Source: Macrotis lagotis
Lineage: Eukaryota > Chordata > Mammalia > Peramelemorphia > Peramelidae
Length of the DNA: 64,000 bases
Direction of reading: 5' to 3'
NCBI RefSeq assembly: GCF_037893015.1
Contig: NC_133660.1
Span: forward strand, 285,731,078 to 285,795,077
In this document: positions 22,801-33,355 of the stretch, piece after piece
Layout of the letters: each line of letters opens with the position of its first letter
Numbering within the stretch: position 1 is the first letter of the stretch
The notes under the pieces: model-generated
Seen by the model: only the letters and a program-made list of their open reading frames with translations
What the model was told of the DNA's origin: nothing
Database searches by the model: none
Made by a program: the position numbers and the translations under genes

Positions 22801-25800
22801 AAGGAGGAAGAGGAAGAGGAGAAGGAGGAGGAGGAGATGATGATGATGATGATGATAATGATGATGAAGGAGAAAAAGAAAAAAAGAAGAAGAGATGAGG
22901 ATAGTAACAACACCTGTTTCGCAGGGTTGTTTTGAGAATCAGATAACAACTACAACTTTTAAAGTCCTCTCTAGATGCACAATTATAGCATTATCTTCGG
23001 CTGCAGACTTACAGAAGCAGAGACCTGGAAATCACCCTTTCCCATATGTTGCCCCAGTTTCTACAGCATGAAAGCCCTTTCATCATGACCCTCTAGTGAG
23101 GTAGAGAATACATTTTTGCAAATAGGAAATTGAGTTTCTAGGGTTACATATAAGCTGAAGGTGACACAGCTAGGAAGGTAGATAACCAGGACTTGAAGCC
23201 AAGGCTTCTAACTTTGCATGCCCTTGAGAACCTTTGGGCTCTGGTGATTCTCATGCTTGTTCCTAGCGAGACTCAATATCTCCTCCCCAGGTTCGCTACA
23301 GGATTTGCCTACTACAGCCTGGCCATGGGTGTAGAGGAATTTGGAGTCAATATCTACATGCTCCAGATCATTTTTGGTGGTGTCGATGTCCCTGCCAAGT
23401 TCATCTCTGTCCTCTGCCTGAGCTACGTGGGTCGCCGGATCACCCAGGCCATTTGTCTCCTTCTGGCTGGCATTGCCATACTAGCCATCATCTTTGTACC
23501 CTCAGGTGAGAAGGTGGGGATGCAGAAGAGAAAGGGCATCTGAGGCCTGATTGAAAGCTTTGGGTTAGGAAAATTCAAGATGCAATGTGTAGACAAGGAA
23601 GCAGAGTTCATATATATTAGTGATTTATCCAAAGTCACAGCTTATAAATACTACAGCTAGGATTAGCACCTGTATCCTCTGACTTCAAACTCTTCTCTGC
23701 CTCTCATGAGTCTCTGGCATGCCCTGGTCTCAGGCTGGCCCAGACATCCTCTCTCAATCAGTATTCTAGTTGGCAAAGACCCATGGACTCCACCTCCGGG
23801 CAGGACTGACCCTGGGCTAATGTCAGTGATGAGGGGCCAGGGAGGGGTTGTTGGTCAACTCTGCCTCAACTAGGCCAAAAGCAAAAGGCGCAGGCTGTCC
23901 CAACCCATCTTTCCTATCTGCACCCCATCCCACCCAGTGCTCAAAGTCCCAGGGAGATTTGGAAAGAGAAAGGCTCAAAGCTATTTTTGAAAATTTTTCT
24001 ATGTTCTCTGTTATTGACAGTAGCACACCCAAGAAACCTAGAAAAGAATGATGATATGTCCTCTATATGTGGACCCCATTATCGTGAGGAATTATCAATA
24101 TCAGAACTCCTTTCAAAAGTATAGACAAACAACTTGGCCAGAGTTTAGTCTTGGAAAATTGTTTGGGGCCCAGAGAAATGACTCACCCAGGGACACACAG
24201 ACAGTGTCAGAGGAAGACTTTCCTAACACTGAGGGCAACCCTTTTATCACTAAGCTTCCTCTTACTTAAACATTAATAACAACAACTATAACAATAACAA
24301 CAATCACTCATGAAGCACTTTAAAATTCACAAGACACTTAGTTTGCATTCTCCCATTGGAGTCTCTCAAAAACTCAATGAGGTGGATACTAGGGGAATTG
24401 TACCCATTTTACAGATGAGAAAACAGAAGTTCAGAGAGGTGATAAAACTTGCCCAATGGCACATAGCTTGTATGTGGCAGAGGCAGGATTAAAACCCTGG
24501 TCTCTTGTCCCTTACTGCAATATGAAGGTTTTTAGTCCCATCTGAGTTTCCAAGGATCAGAGCCCCAGAGTCCCTACCTCCTTCTAACTCTGCTCCGATT
24601 TTTTGTTCTTTCCATTAAGGAAATACAAAATATAAAAATAGTTCCTGTCTATCTTCAAGGAGCTTACCTTTTTTTGCGGGGGGGGGGGGGGTGGGGGATT
24701 TGCAAGACAATGGGGTTAAATGACTTGTCCAAGGTCACATAGCTGAGTAAATATTAAAGGTCTGAGGTCAGATTTAAACTCAAGTCCTCCTGACTCCAGG
24801 GCTGGTGCTCTATCCACTGTAGCACTTAACAGCCCAGGAGCTTGCATTCTAATGGAGGAAGGGACAGGGAAGGGACAAAGATTCCTAACCCTGAAAAAGT
24901 CAAGAGGGAAGCTCGCAGAGGAAAGAGAACTAGGGAAATTCCAGGATAAAGGATTGGAGCATGGAAGAAGAATCCAGAATAGGCTCTGCCAATATTGCCA
25001 TTTCCTTTTTTAACAGGGCAACTAGCTAGAAAGGTCAAAGCAATGTTTTAGAGATGATGGTTGGATAGGTGATAGAGAGATAGAGAATAGATGGATAAGG
25101 TTAGAGAATAGATGATAGACAGAAGATAAATAAAAGATGAATAAATAGTTAGATGTGAGAGAAATAGAGACAGAGGCAGAGGATTTCTTCAATGTATACA
25201 CCCATGTGAATTTGGTTCTTGAAGAAAGAGTAGATAGATGTAAGTAGAGAGCAATACAATGAGAAGTCCAATGGGGGATTTCCTCATTCTTTAAGCTCAG
25301 TCCAATTTAACAGTCACTTGAAGAGTATTTAGAGACAGTTAGGTGGCAAGGTGGAAATCTGCCCTCTGGCATGTCCAAATGATATCATCCTAGACAAGTC
25401 ATTTGTCTGCCTCAGTTTCCTCATCTATAAAATGAGGATAATAATAGCACCCACTTCCTAGGTTTTTGGAAGAGCCACATGGAAGAGGAAAGAACATTAG
25501 ATTTGGGGACCCTGGAAAAAGAGAGAGGGTTTGAAGTTGCCAAAGGGTAGGAAAAAGGGAGCAGTTGTAGCAGGAGCTAATAAGAGCATTGTTGAATCCA
25601 TTTTATTGGAATCTAGAGCTCCAAGTGAGTCCCAAGCTAAGAATCTGGTTCCAGTCTCAGTCTAGAACCTGCCAGGAGTTCCTTTGTCCAGACCCTAATC
25701 ACACCCAGTCTCTTCCTTATGCCCCCTGACTCCAGCATCTTAGGCATTGCCATGTGCTTCCCCCTAGACATGCCGATGTTAAGGACCAGTCTTGCTGTCT

Positions 25801-26983
25801 TTGGGAAGGGTTGTCTTTCCAGCTCCTATAACTGCCTCTTCTTATACACCAGTGAGCTGTATCCCACAGTCATCCGGTAAGGACCCTGGCCAAAGATGGG
25901 GCAGACCTTATCCCAGGGTGCTGTCAACCTCCAAACTCACTCCCCTTCTGCCTTGCTTCCCACAACCTAACCTCCTGCTCCTTTGGCTCCTTCCAAGGTC
26001 CTTCCAGTCTGTGTCACTTTCCAAATTGGGGGATCATCCAGTAGGAATAAGTAACCAACATCTCCACTTCCTCTTGGGAAAACAAAAAGGAATGCCTTAA
26101 TATGACTCTGGCACTGCCATCTTTCCCATGCCCAGATAATTCATTATCTCTCCAAAAAGACACTGAACTTCCAAGAGCCAAGTACTGGGAAGAGAGAAGG
26201 CCCAAAGGGTGTAAGGGAGGGGAGTATGGCTAATCCTCTTGTTGACCCATTCCTCATTCTCCATCCTTCAGTCAAAGTGGAATGGGCCTGGGCAACCTAT
26301 GTACACGAGTGGGCAGTATGATAGCTCCCCTGGTGAAGATAACAGGCGAAGTGATGCCTTTCATCCCAAATCTCATCTATGGGATCATTCCTATCCTGGG
26401 GGGAACTGCTGCCCTCTTCTTGCCAGAGACTCTCAACATGGCCCTTCCAGAGACGATAGAAGATGTGCAGAGACGGTCAGTCAACCTTCCCACTCTCCAT
26501 GCCCTTCTGATGTCTGGTGGGGGGGGGTCCCCACTCCTCAGTGCCCCCTGAAGGAGCCTAGTTGACTAACTATTTGTACCTCTAGTTGAGGCTTCAAGGG
26601 TAGTCTAGGAGACAAGAAAATAGCTATGTGATTTCTTCTACCAAGGGAGACTCAGATGCTATATCCAGGTAGGACCCACTCCTTATCCCACCCCCAAGAC
26701 AGAACAACCCTTGGCCTCACTTGTATTCTCCATTTTCTCAGATATCTGACTCATACAGAAAGCCTAATGGGTTGGTGGAGAAGGGGGTGGTAAAAGAGAT
26801 AAAGTAGAATGGAGGGTTATATTCCCCCTGATGAGGGTGACCTTAGGGAGAAACCATGAGAGGGGATCTGAGTCTATGTTTTCTGTCCTCCTGCCCCCAA
26901 TTCTCAGGAAAAAGCCAAAGGAAGAGACAGAGGTTCAGAATATCCCTCTTCAATCCTGTGAACCTGACAAAGAAACCAGCTGA
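10518..26983 (+). CDS. SLC22A8: SLC22A8, organic anion transporter 3 (OAT3)
   Basis: A basolateral organic anion/dicarboxylate exchanger of the SLC22 branch of the major facilitator superfamily, mainly of kidney proximal tubule. Coding exons: 10518-10880, 15330-15433, 15891-16045, 16371-16539, 18685-18808, 21215-21330, 23291-23505, 25768-25876, 26272-26475, 26908-26983. They join in frame to 544 aa plus stop; human OAT3 is about 542. The start sits in a GCCACCATGA context and begins MTFSEIL like human OAT3. OAT3-specific motifs are [18 protein letters not shown] and a C-terminal IPLQ. Twelve membrane segments are expected, with a large extracellular loop after TM1 carrying sequons at N54, N89 and N94. 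The MFS loop motif reads LSDRFGRK. Lys380 (TM8) and Arg464 (TM11) match the residues known to control OAT3 selectivity. Oddities: Cys208 where human OAT3 has Asn before VEW, and AESVRW in place of PESxRW. No stop or frameshift is seen, so the gene appears functional. Confidence 0.96.
12978..13037 (+). repeat. purine microsatellite (GGAA/GGGA/GAAA)n
   Basis: Sixty bases of almost pure purine: GGAA repeats, then GGGA, then AAAG-type units. Confidence 0.85.
13620..14155 (+). repeat. old LINE remnant, CR1/L2 type, 3' part
   Basis: Segments line up with the same LINE as 52150-52640: a decayed RT C-terminal region, then a 3' end TTTAATAAATGTTGGTTGGATT at about 14129-14150. Confidence 0.5.
15330..15433 (+). 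CDS. SLC22A8: SLC22A8 coding exon 2
   Basis: 104 bp, opening with WNLVCDF (the usual family motif is WDLVC) and covering TM2 into the MFS loop GGLSDR. Acceptor TTCCGCAG, donor ACAG|GTGAGG, phase 2 exit. Confidence 0.95.
15891..16045 (+). CDS. SLC22A8: SLC22A8 coding exon 3
   Basis: 155 bp, FGRKP then TM3 and TM4 ([11 protein letters not shown]). It ends with a single base T, so the split codon becomes TGT (Cys208) with the next exon. Confidence 0.95.
16371..16539 (+). CDS. SLC22A8: SLC22A8 coding exon 4
   Basis: 169 bp, [13 protein letters not shown], then TM5 ([17 protein letters not shown]) and TM6 ending in FLSSW. Acceptor ATCCTCAG, donor TTG|GTATGT. Confidence 0.95.
16540..18684 (+). 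other. SLC22A8: SLC22A8 intron 4
   Basis: 2.1 kb. A + strand MIR core lies at about 17180-17310 and a minus-strand MIR-type SINE at 18505-18682 runs right up to the exon 5 acceptor. A minus-strand open frame at 17732-18424 is judged accidental. Confidence 0.5.
18505..18682 (-). repeat. MIR-type SINE abutting SLC22A8 exon 5
   Basis: GATTTAGAGATCATCCACTCC, TTTTACAGATAAGGAAACTG, AGTGACTGAGCCGGGATTAG and CCAGTCCTCTTTCCCAC follow the antisense consensus of MIR-class SINEs in order. The last of these forms the pyrimidine tract of the exon 5 acceptor. Confidence 0.65.
18685..18808 (+). CDS. SLC22A8: SLC22A8 coding exon 5
   Basis: 124 bp, first half of the large central cytoplasmic loop: [15 protein letters not shown], then [10 protein letters not shown]. 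Its acceptor pyrimidine tract lies inside an antisense MIR-type SINE. Donor GGAG|GTAGAG. Confidence 0.94.
18809..21214 (+). other. SLC22A8: SLC22A8 intron 5
   Basis: 2.4 kb. 19670-19960 belongs to the unnamed old repeat also seen at 34740 and 56205. 20593-20905 is a full long-form SINE. No coding sequence is recognised. Confidence 0.45.
20593..20905 (+). repeat. long-form marsupial SINE
   Basis: The tRNA-like head (GGGGCAGCTGGATGGCACAG) and B box (GAGTTTGAATCC) are followed by a second module containing CATCCTGATCCATATCTG, GGTGACTTAGCACA and GGCATCACCTCCCTGATG. Copies of the same composite lie at 42018, 46862 and in part at 3167 and 48127. Confidence 0.8.
21215..21330 (+). CDS. SLC22A8: SLC22A8 coding exon 6
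   Basis: 116 bp, [15 protein letters not shown] and the start of TM7 (CCICLIW). Acceptor GCCCCCAG, donor TTG|GTGAGC with the Trp codon split. Confidence 0.95.
21940..22190 (+). repeat. MIR/THER-type SINE in SLC22A8 intron 6
   Basis: GGTCCTGGAGTCAGAAAGACCTG, GTTTGACCCTGGGAAAATCACTT, CTCAGTTTCCTCACCTGTAAAATGG and GTTCTTTGCACATAGTAAGC follow the MIR-type consensus along its full length. Confidence 0.65.
22571..22690 (+). repeat. diverged SINE with internal duplication
   Basis: GGGGGTAGCTAGGTGGTGCAATGGTTAGAGCA is a SINE head. The GATGGTTAGAGCA segment is repeated and the middle is shortened. Its A-rich tail leads straight into the purine microsatellite. Confidence 0.6.
22699..22895 (+). repeat. 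200-bp polypurine microsatellite (GAA/GGA/GAT)n
   Basis: Starts in the A-tail of a SINE, runs through GAA, then GGA/GAG units, then GAT units. Almost no pyrimidine occurs on the + strand until the GAT part. Confidence 0.95.
23291..23505 (+). CDS. SLC22A8: SLC22A8 coding exon 7
   Basis: 215 bp, rest of TM7, TM8 with Lys380 in VDVPAKF, and TM9. This exon carries the strongest OAT3 signature, VEEFGVN. Donor TCAG|GTGAGA. Confidence 0.96.
23506..25767 (+). other. SLC22A8: SLC22A8 intron 7
   Basis: 2.3 kb. MIR-type remains lie at 23590-23700 (-), 24310-24510 (-) and 25327-25470 (+). A SINE at 24668-24835 (-) and an old repeat at 24836-25010 fill much of it. 25060-25160 is degenerate GATA/GATG-rich. 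No other gene is seen. Confidence 0.5.
24668..24835 (-). mobile_element. marsupial SINE with target-site duplication
   Basis: Antisense SINE: T/G-rich tail, GGGGTTAAATGACTTGTCC, TCTATCCACTGTAGCAC. Flanks AGGAGCTTAC (24658-24667) and AGGAGCTTGC (24836-24845) match 9 of 10, so it landed inside the surrounding old repeat. Confidence 0.75.
25768..25876 (+). CDS. SLC22A8: SLC22A8 coding exon 8
   Basis: 109 bp, TM10: [15 protein letters not shown] followed by [11 protein letters not shown], a motif highly conserved across OATs. Acceptor CCCCCTAG, donor CCG|GTAAGG. Confidence 0.95.
26272..26475 (+). CDS. SLC22A8: SLC22A8 coding exon 9
   Basis: 204 bp, QSGMGLGNL then TM11 with Arg464 ([10 protein letters not shown]) and TM12 ([12 protein letters not shown]), ending in PETIEDVQR. 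Donor CG|GTCAGT, slightly off consensus. Confidence 0.95.
26908..26983 (+). CDS. SLC22A8: SLC22A8 coding exon 10 and stop
   Basis: 76 bp, charged cytoplasmic tail ([10 protein letters not shown]) then NIPLQ, which aligns with RIPLQ of human OAT3, and a TGA stop at 26981-26983. Confidence 0.94.
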
Positions 26984-27905
26984 AAGAAGAACGTTGGCCA
27001 GTGTCACCTGATGGGAGGTCCCCTTTCCCTGTTCTCACCAAGGACTATACTGGATCCCTAGAACTCAACTATGGCCCTGGTTTATCTTCCACCCAGTCTG
27101 GGCTTGTCATGTCCTTTGTCATCCAGAGCTCCTGCTTCATCCTACCCCCACCCTAGAAGTTTTGGACAGAGCCTGGAATGCCTGAGACCCTACATAGAGA
27201 CTGGACAAAGAAATTATCTGCCCCAGGTGGGGCTCTCCCTGTCTCTCTCACATATACATACACTCCCCCTCCTATCAACCCCACTTGTAGGATGGAAGGA
27301 TTTAGAGCTGGGAGGACCCTTAGAAAGAGACCATGGCAACCAACAAGGGAGTGAGCCTGGAAGCCAAGGACCTCAGTTTGTTTCTTGCCTTTGCCATGTT
27401 ATCTAGGTGTCTTTGGACAAAAGAGGTCTGTTTCCTCATCTGTCAAATGAGGAGGTTGGAATAAATAACTTTTCTGGTCCCCTCCAACTCTAAATTTATG
27501 ACCCTGTGGACCCCCAACCTCCAATTTGTGGATGAGAAAAAGAAGGTCAAGAAATGGATGAACAAAGTGAGCACTAATAACTAAACTGAAATTCAAATCC
27601 AAAGCCCCTGTCTCCTGATCCCTGCACCATACTGCCAACTCCCTCTGCCCAGGTTGCTAAAGTGACCAGTCCTCCCTGTTCCTGTCCTCAAACTCCAAAC
27701 CCTAGGCTATTCTTCCCTGAGCCTTGGGTCTGGCTGGTCTTTCTGGATCCCTGATCAGATATCAAACATCTTCCTTACTTCCCCACTGTCCCAGCACTTG
27801 TGCCCCCTCCCAGACTTTTGGCATTAGTACCAAGGCCCTGCTAGCCCTGCCTCTAAGAATCTAGCCTTTCTCCCCAAGAGCATTAAATATTTAAGAGTGA
27901 TAGGG
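26984..27905 (+). other. SLC22A8: probable SLC22A8 3' UTR
   Basis: The end is not fixed. An AATAAA at 27460-27465 lies inside MIR-like sequence. An ATTAAA at 27882-27887 is followed by a GU-rich stretch at about 27932-27966, the better-formed cleavage signal. About 27300-27640 looks like MIR-type SINE material. Confidence 0.4.
27882..27887 (+). terminator. SLC22A8: candidate SLC22A8 poly(A) signal
   Basis: ATTAAA with a GU-rich downstream element 45-80 bases on. AATAAA at 27460-27465 is the competing choice. Confidence 0.35.
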
Positions 27906-28659
27906 TCTGGGAGAGGGGGAGTTGACTATACTGTGTATGTGTATGCATATGTGTGTGTGGTGTGTACATGAGATAGGCCGAAAGAGACAGACACAGAGAC
28001 AGAGAGAGACACAGAATCAGAGACACAAAATCAAAGATGCAGAAACAGAGAGAGACAGAGATGGACTTACAATAGCCCCTAGGCAATCAAGAAACTTGCT
28101 AGTTCCCTCTCCTACAAAGAAAGCAATCAAAGAATGGAGAATTCCTCATGTGAACACAGGAAAGAGAGAATTCTTTTACAAAGACCAGGCCCCTGGGGTC
28201 CAGTGGTTCCAGATTTTTAGAGTGTGTTCAAGAACAGACAACCATGTTCCATGAGCAACAGAAAACCATATGCCTGAGCAGACATGAACAAAATTTTTAG
28301 TATTCTTCTTAAATAAAAATTCCAACACATTCCAGATGAATGGTATCATTGAAAAAGAATTAGAACCAAAGAATATCAAAACAAGTCTCATGGGATCCTA
28401 GGTCTACAGTTGAACAGACTTTAATTAGCCTTGAAGATGGGGAAACTGAGGCCCAGGAACAATAAATGTTTTACCCAAGTTCACTTAGATTGTAAACACA
28501 CAGTTTCTCTGATGGCAGAGTCAATCAAGTGTTCATTATCTACCTTGTGCCAGGGACTATGTGTTAAATATCATGAACAAAAAATGAGGCCACTCTGATT
28601 CACACTGGGTTTAAATTCCAATTAGGCAGACAACAAGAATAAATATAGACAAATATTCC

Positions 28660-29082
28660 CTGATGGCTCCATAGTGTATAGAGTGCCAGACCTGGACTTA
28701 GGAAGACTCTTCTTTGTGAGCTCAAGTCCAACCTCAGATAGTTACCAACTGTATGACCCTGAGTTGGTCACTTAACCCTATTTACCTTGGTTTCCTCATC
28801 TGTAAGAACAAGCTGAAAAGGGGTGGCTAGGTGGCGTAGTGGATAAAGCACCAGCCTTGGAGTCAGGAGTACCTGGGTTCAAATCCGGTCTCAGACACTT
28901 AATAATTACCTAGCTGTGTGGCCTTGGGCAAGCCACTTAACCCCATTTGCCTTGCAAAAAAAAAAAAAAAAAAGAATGAGCTGAAAAAGGAAATGCCAAA
29001 CCACTACAGTATCTTTGCCAAGAAAATCCCAAATGAGTTGTCAAAGAGTCAAACATGAATGAAAGGACTGAACAACAACATA
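28660..29082 (+). mobile_element. SINE split by a younger SINE
   Basis: The outer element (28660-28820 and 28974-29082, ending AACAACAACA) contains a SINE at 28821-28973 with a long A tail. The duplicated target GAACAAGCTGAAAAG / GAATGAGCTGAAAAAG flanks the inner copy. The inner copy is the closer to consensus and so the younger. Confidence 0.75.
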
Positions 29083-29097
29083 GTATGACCATAAAGT

Positions 29098-29162
29098 GAA
29101 TAAATACCAATAAATACCAACAAATACCAATAAATACCAATAAATACCAATAAATACCAATC
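29098..29162 (+). repeat. 10-bp tandem repeat (AATACCAATA)n
   Basis: About six and a half units of a 10-mer with one C-for-T change, directly after the A-rich end of the nested SINE. Confidence 0.9.
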
Positions 29163-30855
29163 ACAGAACCAACTTCTCTCTAGAAAGAATTCCCACTCTA
29201 AGATGGCCAACATGGAATAATTCAGTCTCTGATTAAAGACTTCCAAGAAGAGGGTTACCACCACCTCTCAAGGCTTCCTATTCCATTTCAGGTCACCCCT
29301 TCTCCAAACTAAAGATTCCCAGCCTTTTCAAACAATCCCCAAATGAAAAGGAGTCAAAGTCCTTCACTGGCTGGTTGCCTTTCTGTGGACATTATTCCAG
29401 ATGATCAGTGTCTTAAGACTATGGTATTGTGACAGGTGAAAGAGAAGATGATTGAAGAAACAAAGATTCGAGCTTTGGGCATATCAATTTCTAAGCAAGT
29501 CCTGCTAAGTACATAAAAAATAGTCAGTTTAGGGATGAACCTCAAATACAGCAGGAGACAGACATGTATACATCAAAAACAATCAAATAAGAACCACTGC
29601 TTAAAAGAAAACAATTAACCAGAATACATCAGTTAATCTGATTTCTAATTAGAGGGAAGATTAGGGGCTTTCCAAATTGGGAAGGGGAGAGTGATCAGGT
29701 GCAATTCCATGAATTCAGAAAAAAAAAAACAATGTCACACACACCCTAAGTGCCTATAAACACTAAGAACATGGAAATAATAACCGATTGATCAATATGG
29801 GGTCAGTTTTCAAATAAAATATAGAGACTGGTATAATTGTAAGAAAAACTTTTGGAATCTTCTTTGGATCTGACTCAGTTTCTGGTCAACATTATCTAAG
29901 TCCAAGTAGAGATGGTTCAATTTCCCAGTGATGCAGGGCTAAACAATGCAGGAATTTTCTCCTAATTCTCCTAATTGAATAAAATTTTCTTACAAGACAG
30001 AAATTGGACTATATCCATAATTGAATAGAAAGGGAACTGGGCTAGATCCAGAATTGAGCCAGAAGATGGAGTCCATGTAGTTCATTCAGTTTCCACAATA
30101 ACCACTTGCTGTTCTAACCCTCTCAGTTCCTTCAATTTCCCCCATTTGATTCATAGGGGATTGGGCAGCCCACTCCCCTCATGAATATTTATCTATAAGT
30201 CAAACCCATATGGCATTTCATATCCTAATTACATAAGTCAGGTTACAGATAAAGCTACTGACAGAGCTCACAATGGGTTCATTTTGCTAAGGGAGTTTTA
30301 CATATCACCAAGGGAACCAAGAAAACTTAAACATAAACACCATCAAAGAAAAGGGCAATGCAATATAATGATGATCATCAATATGAAAGAACATCAAGTC
30401 TCCTTGTATCCTAGTAACCCACTCTCCATGTCCATTTAATCAGCTCGCTGTGAGTCCCAGACATCTCTTGTAGTCAGTCATCTGGCCCCTGGAGAGCTTC
30501 TCTTGAATATTCTGGAATAGGCCTCATTCTCAGGGTAGCTCTGAAAGGGGGTTCTGCTTCTCTGGTTCCAAATCACTTGTAGAGATTCCTAGTTAATTCT
30601 GATAAAATCTGCCAGTAACAAGGCTTAATACAATTTACTTCAGTCTCTTAAATTTGGTTTTCCAATAACTAGTTCATGTGATGAAAACCAGCGCAAGCCT
30701 TATGGTCCTATTAACAACAGAGCTCTAAGAAGGACATCAAATTAGGTCCCCATAATTCATCTGAAACTATAGAGCATTTTAGCTTTTATATACCACTTGC
30801 TGTTTCTATCTTCACCTAAACCCTATACCTGATATAAGAATCTTAAAAAAAAACT

Positions 30856-31006
30856 GGTCAGCTAGGTGGTGCAGTGGATAGAGCACTGGCCCTGGAGTCA
30901 GGAAGACCTGAGTTCAAATCCAGCCTCAGACACTTATTAATTGCCTAACTGTGTGACCTTAGGGAAGTCACTTAACCCCATTGCCTTAAAAAATTAAAAA
31001 AAAAAA
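30856..31006 (+). repeat. marsupial tRNA-derived SINE
   Basis: Close to consensus: GTCAGCTAGGTGGTGCAGTGG, GAGTTCAAATCCAGCC, CTTAACCCCATTGCC and an A-rich tail. Confidence 0.85.
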
Positions 31007-31649
31007 CTTCACAAAGGGTCTAACTTGCAAAATGAACTCTTTTGTCTTTTAAAATGAGCAGATACTTTTAAAACAGGAAAATAATTTCACTTTCTTTACA
31101 ACTATTAATACAATTTGATAAGTAAATCCTTAATCCAATTTTAAGAATGTATTACTAAAACATACTCAAAACCCAAACTTCTATGCTAGATACATTTGGA
31201 AGCCATTCATATATATACCTAGTATAGTTCTTAGAGAAAACAATCTAATCCTGTTGCTTTCTCATATTTTACTATTCCCTTTAATTAGAAAGTTTTAACC
31301 TTATATCTTTGCCTTATTGTTTTATCTAATTTCCTTTTTAAGAGAATATCATCCCTAAATTATAGGTGACATAAATACAGATGAAAATTATAAGATTTTT
31401 CATACTTACATTCAAAAAAATGTTCCAGTATTAATAAATTAATGAATAGATTTTGTATTGTACTTATAAAACTATTATTTCACCAGTACTATTTTATAAA
31501 ATCTTCTATGAAAAGAAGAGACATAGCTCTAGTAAACTCATCCCTTCAAGAGCATAGACTGATCTGATATACAACTCCTTTACTTCTGTTTGATTCCCGG
31601 CATGAGTTATATCTGACAGCCAATCATGTAGTCACAGGGTATCAAAAAC

Positions 31650-32495
31650 AAGGATCAACAGTTGATACGTACTAGCTTTGTGACCTTGGTCAAGTCACTT
31701 AACCCTATTGCCTCACAAAAAAAAAAAAGCAAGGCTCAGGATGAGCCAAGTGTGGAAATTTTCTGTTCAGAAAGGAAATAGCACAATGTGGAAACTGAGT
31801 GAAGAAGATTCTACCACAATTGTCTCCTCAACTTTTCACAGGCACAGACTTCCACCTGTAGCAGCTTTCAGACTGTAGCACATTTCATTTTCTACCATTG
31901 GCTTCATGATATTTCAGATGACCAGCCCTCTAATCAAAACTCAAAACTAGGGGGCAACTTATGGATGATACAGTGTATAGAGCACTGGTCCTGTAGTCAT
32001 GGGGACCTGAGTTCAAATCCAGCCTCAGACATACTTGCTAGTTATATGACCTTAGGCAAGTCACAACCCCATTGCTTCACTAACAAGAAGAATTGGGGGG
32101 ACCTCAAAACCATAAAAAACTATAGAATTTTTACCTCAAAAAAAGGCAAAATTTCACTAACCAGAACTTAGGACTTGAATCGTATTAATTTTGTCATGCT
32201 TTTCTAATAGTTATATTTCATTTATCCTTTACTTATAAATTAAACTAATTACATTCTAGGATTTCAGATATACAATAAATCCCCGATAGTTGATTCTTAT
32301 TAACGAATTGAAGTTACATCGTTACACCACCCTATACATTTTCTTTTTTGCCTGTTTGAGTTTTTTTGGAAACAATAAGGATTAAGTGACTCATCCAGAG
32401 TCATAAAGATAGTAAGTGTATGAGGTCAGATTTGAGTCCAGTTTCTTTTAACTCCAGGACTGCAGCTCTAGCCACTGCACCACCTGGATGTCCCT
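31650..32495. repeat. cluster of three SINE copies
   Basis: 31650-31730 is a 5'-truncated + copy with an A tail. 31953-32090 is a near-complete + copy. 32362-32495 is a minus copy ending CACCACCTGGATGTCC. AT-rich unique DNA separates them. Confidence 0.7.
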
Positions 32496-33301
32496 GCATA
32501 TTTTCATAAATATTTTAATAAGTTATAGCCAAAAATTTTCAAATGAAAACTCACTCTCTATTATAGTAAACTTATTATGCATTTTAAAACAAAATATACT
32601 CCATTGAATATTTAACAGTTTTCAAATATCTATTTTTATTACATTCTTATAAAAAGCTCAACTTGTATAGCATCCAGATTTTTTAGAAAGTTGTCTAATA
32701 TTATTTCTGATACAATGATTTACCAAATTTCACAATTTAAAAGCATTAAAAATATAATGCAAATACCATATATTTGAAACATTAAAACTTATTACCTACA
32801 AGATGACGTTAATCCAGTCAAATGCTTTTCCAAATTAACCCCCATAAAAATCATTAATCTTATCACCTTTGGCATTTTATATTAATCATATCTAAAATCT
32901 GCTATGCAATAAAATTCAATTAAAGAAACATAGTGCTTCAAATGAGGTTGGGCTAAGGGAGAAGAGGATGGCATATCCCTATTCCTAGAAGCTCTGGCCT
33001 CTTAATGGATCCCAAAACATCTGGTGAGCTTTCTTAGCCACTCCATACCATTGAGTCCCACTCAGATTGAGTTGGCAGTCCCCTAGGACTACTAGACCTT
33101 TGTCAGACAGCTGATGACTAAACATCCCTCCCCCATTTTGTATTTTTAAAGTTGGGATTATCCCATGCTCTGGCTTTAGTTGGTTGTCTTCCTTTGAAGA
33201 AAGAGGGGGAAGGTAAGAGAGATCGTGCCAGAGAGGACTGGTTACTGAGCCAGGAAGAACTGCCCACTCAATAGGCTTTTAAAAATCAAAACAACTTCCG
33301 A

Positions 33302-33303
<2 letters not shown>
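32496..33303. other. AT-rich intergenic DNA
   Basis: I see no gene, RNA or clear repeat family here. Confidence 0.35.

Positions 33304-33353
<50 letters not shown>
33304..33353 (+). repeat. (CT)n microsatellite
   Basis: About 50 uninterrupted bases of CT. Confidence 0.95.

Positions 33354-33355
<2 letters not shown>

Noticed and set aside
22610-22949. Arg-, Glu- and Phe/Ser-repeat open frames
   Set aside because: Translations of a GAA/GGA/GAT microsatellite.
30856-31006. Possible tRNA gene from A- and B-box-like motifs
   Set aside because: The motifs belong to tRNA-derived SINEs; no cloverleaf or anticodon arm is preserved in any copy.
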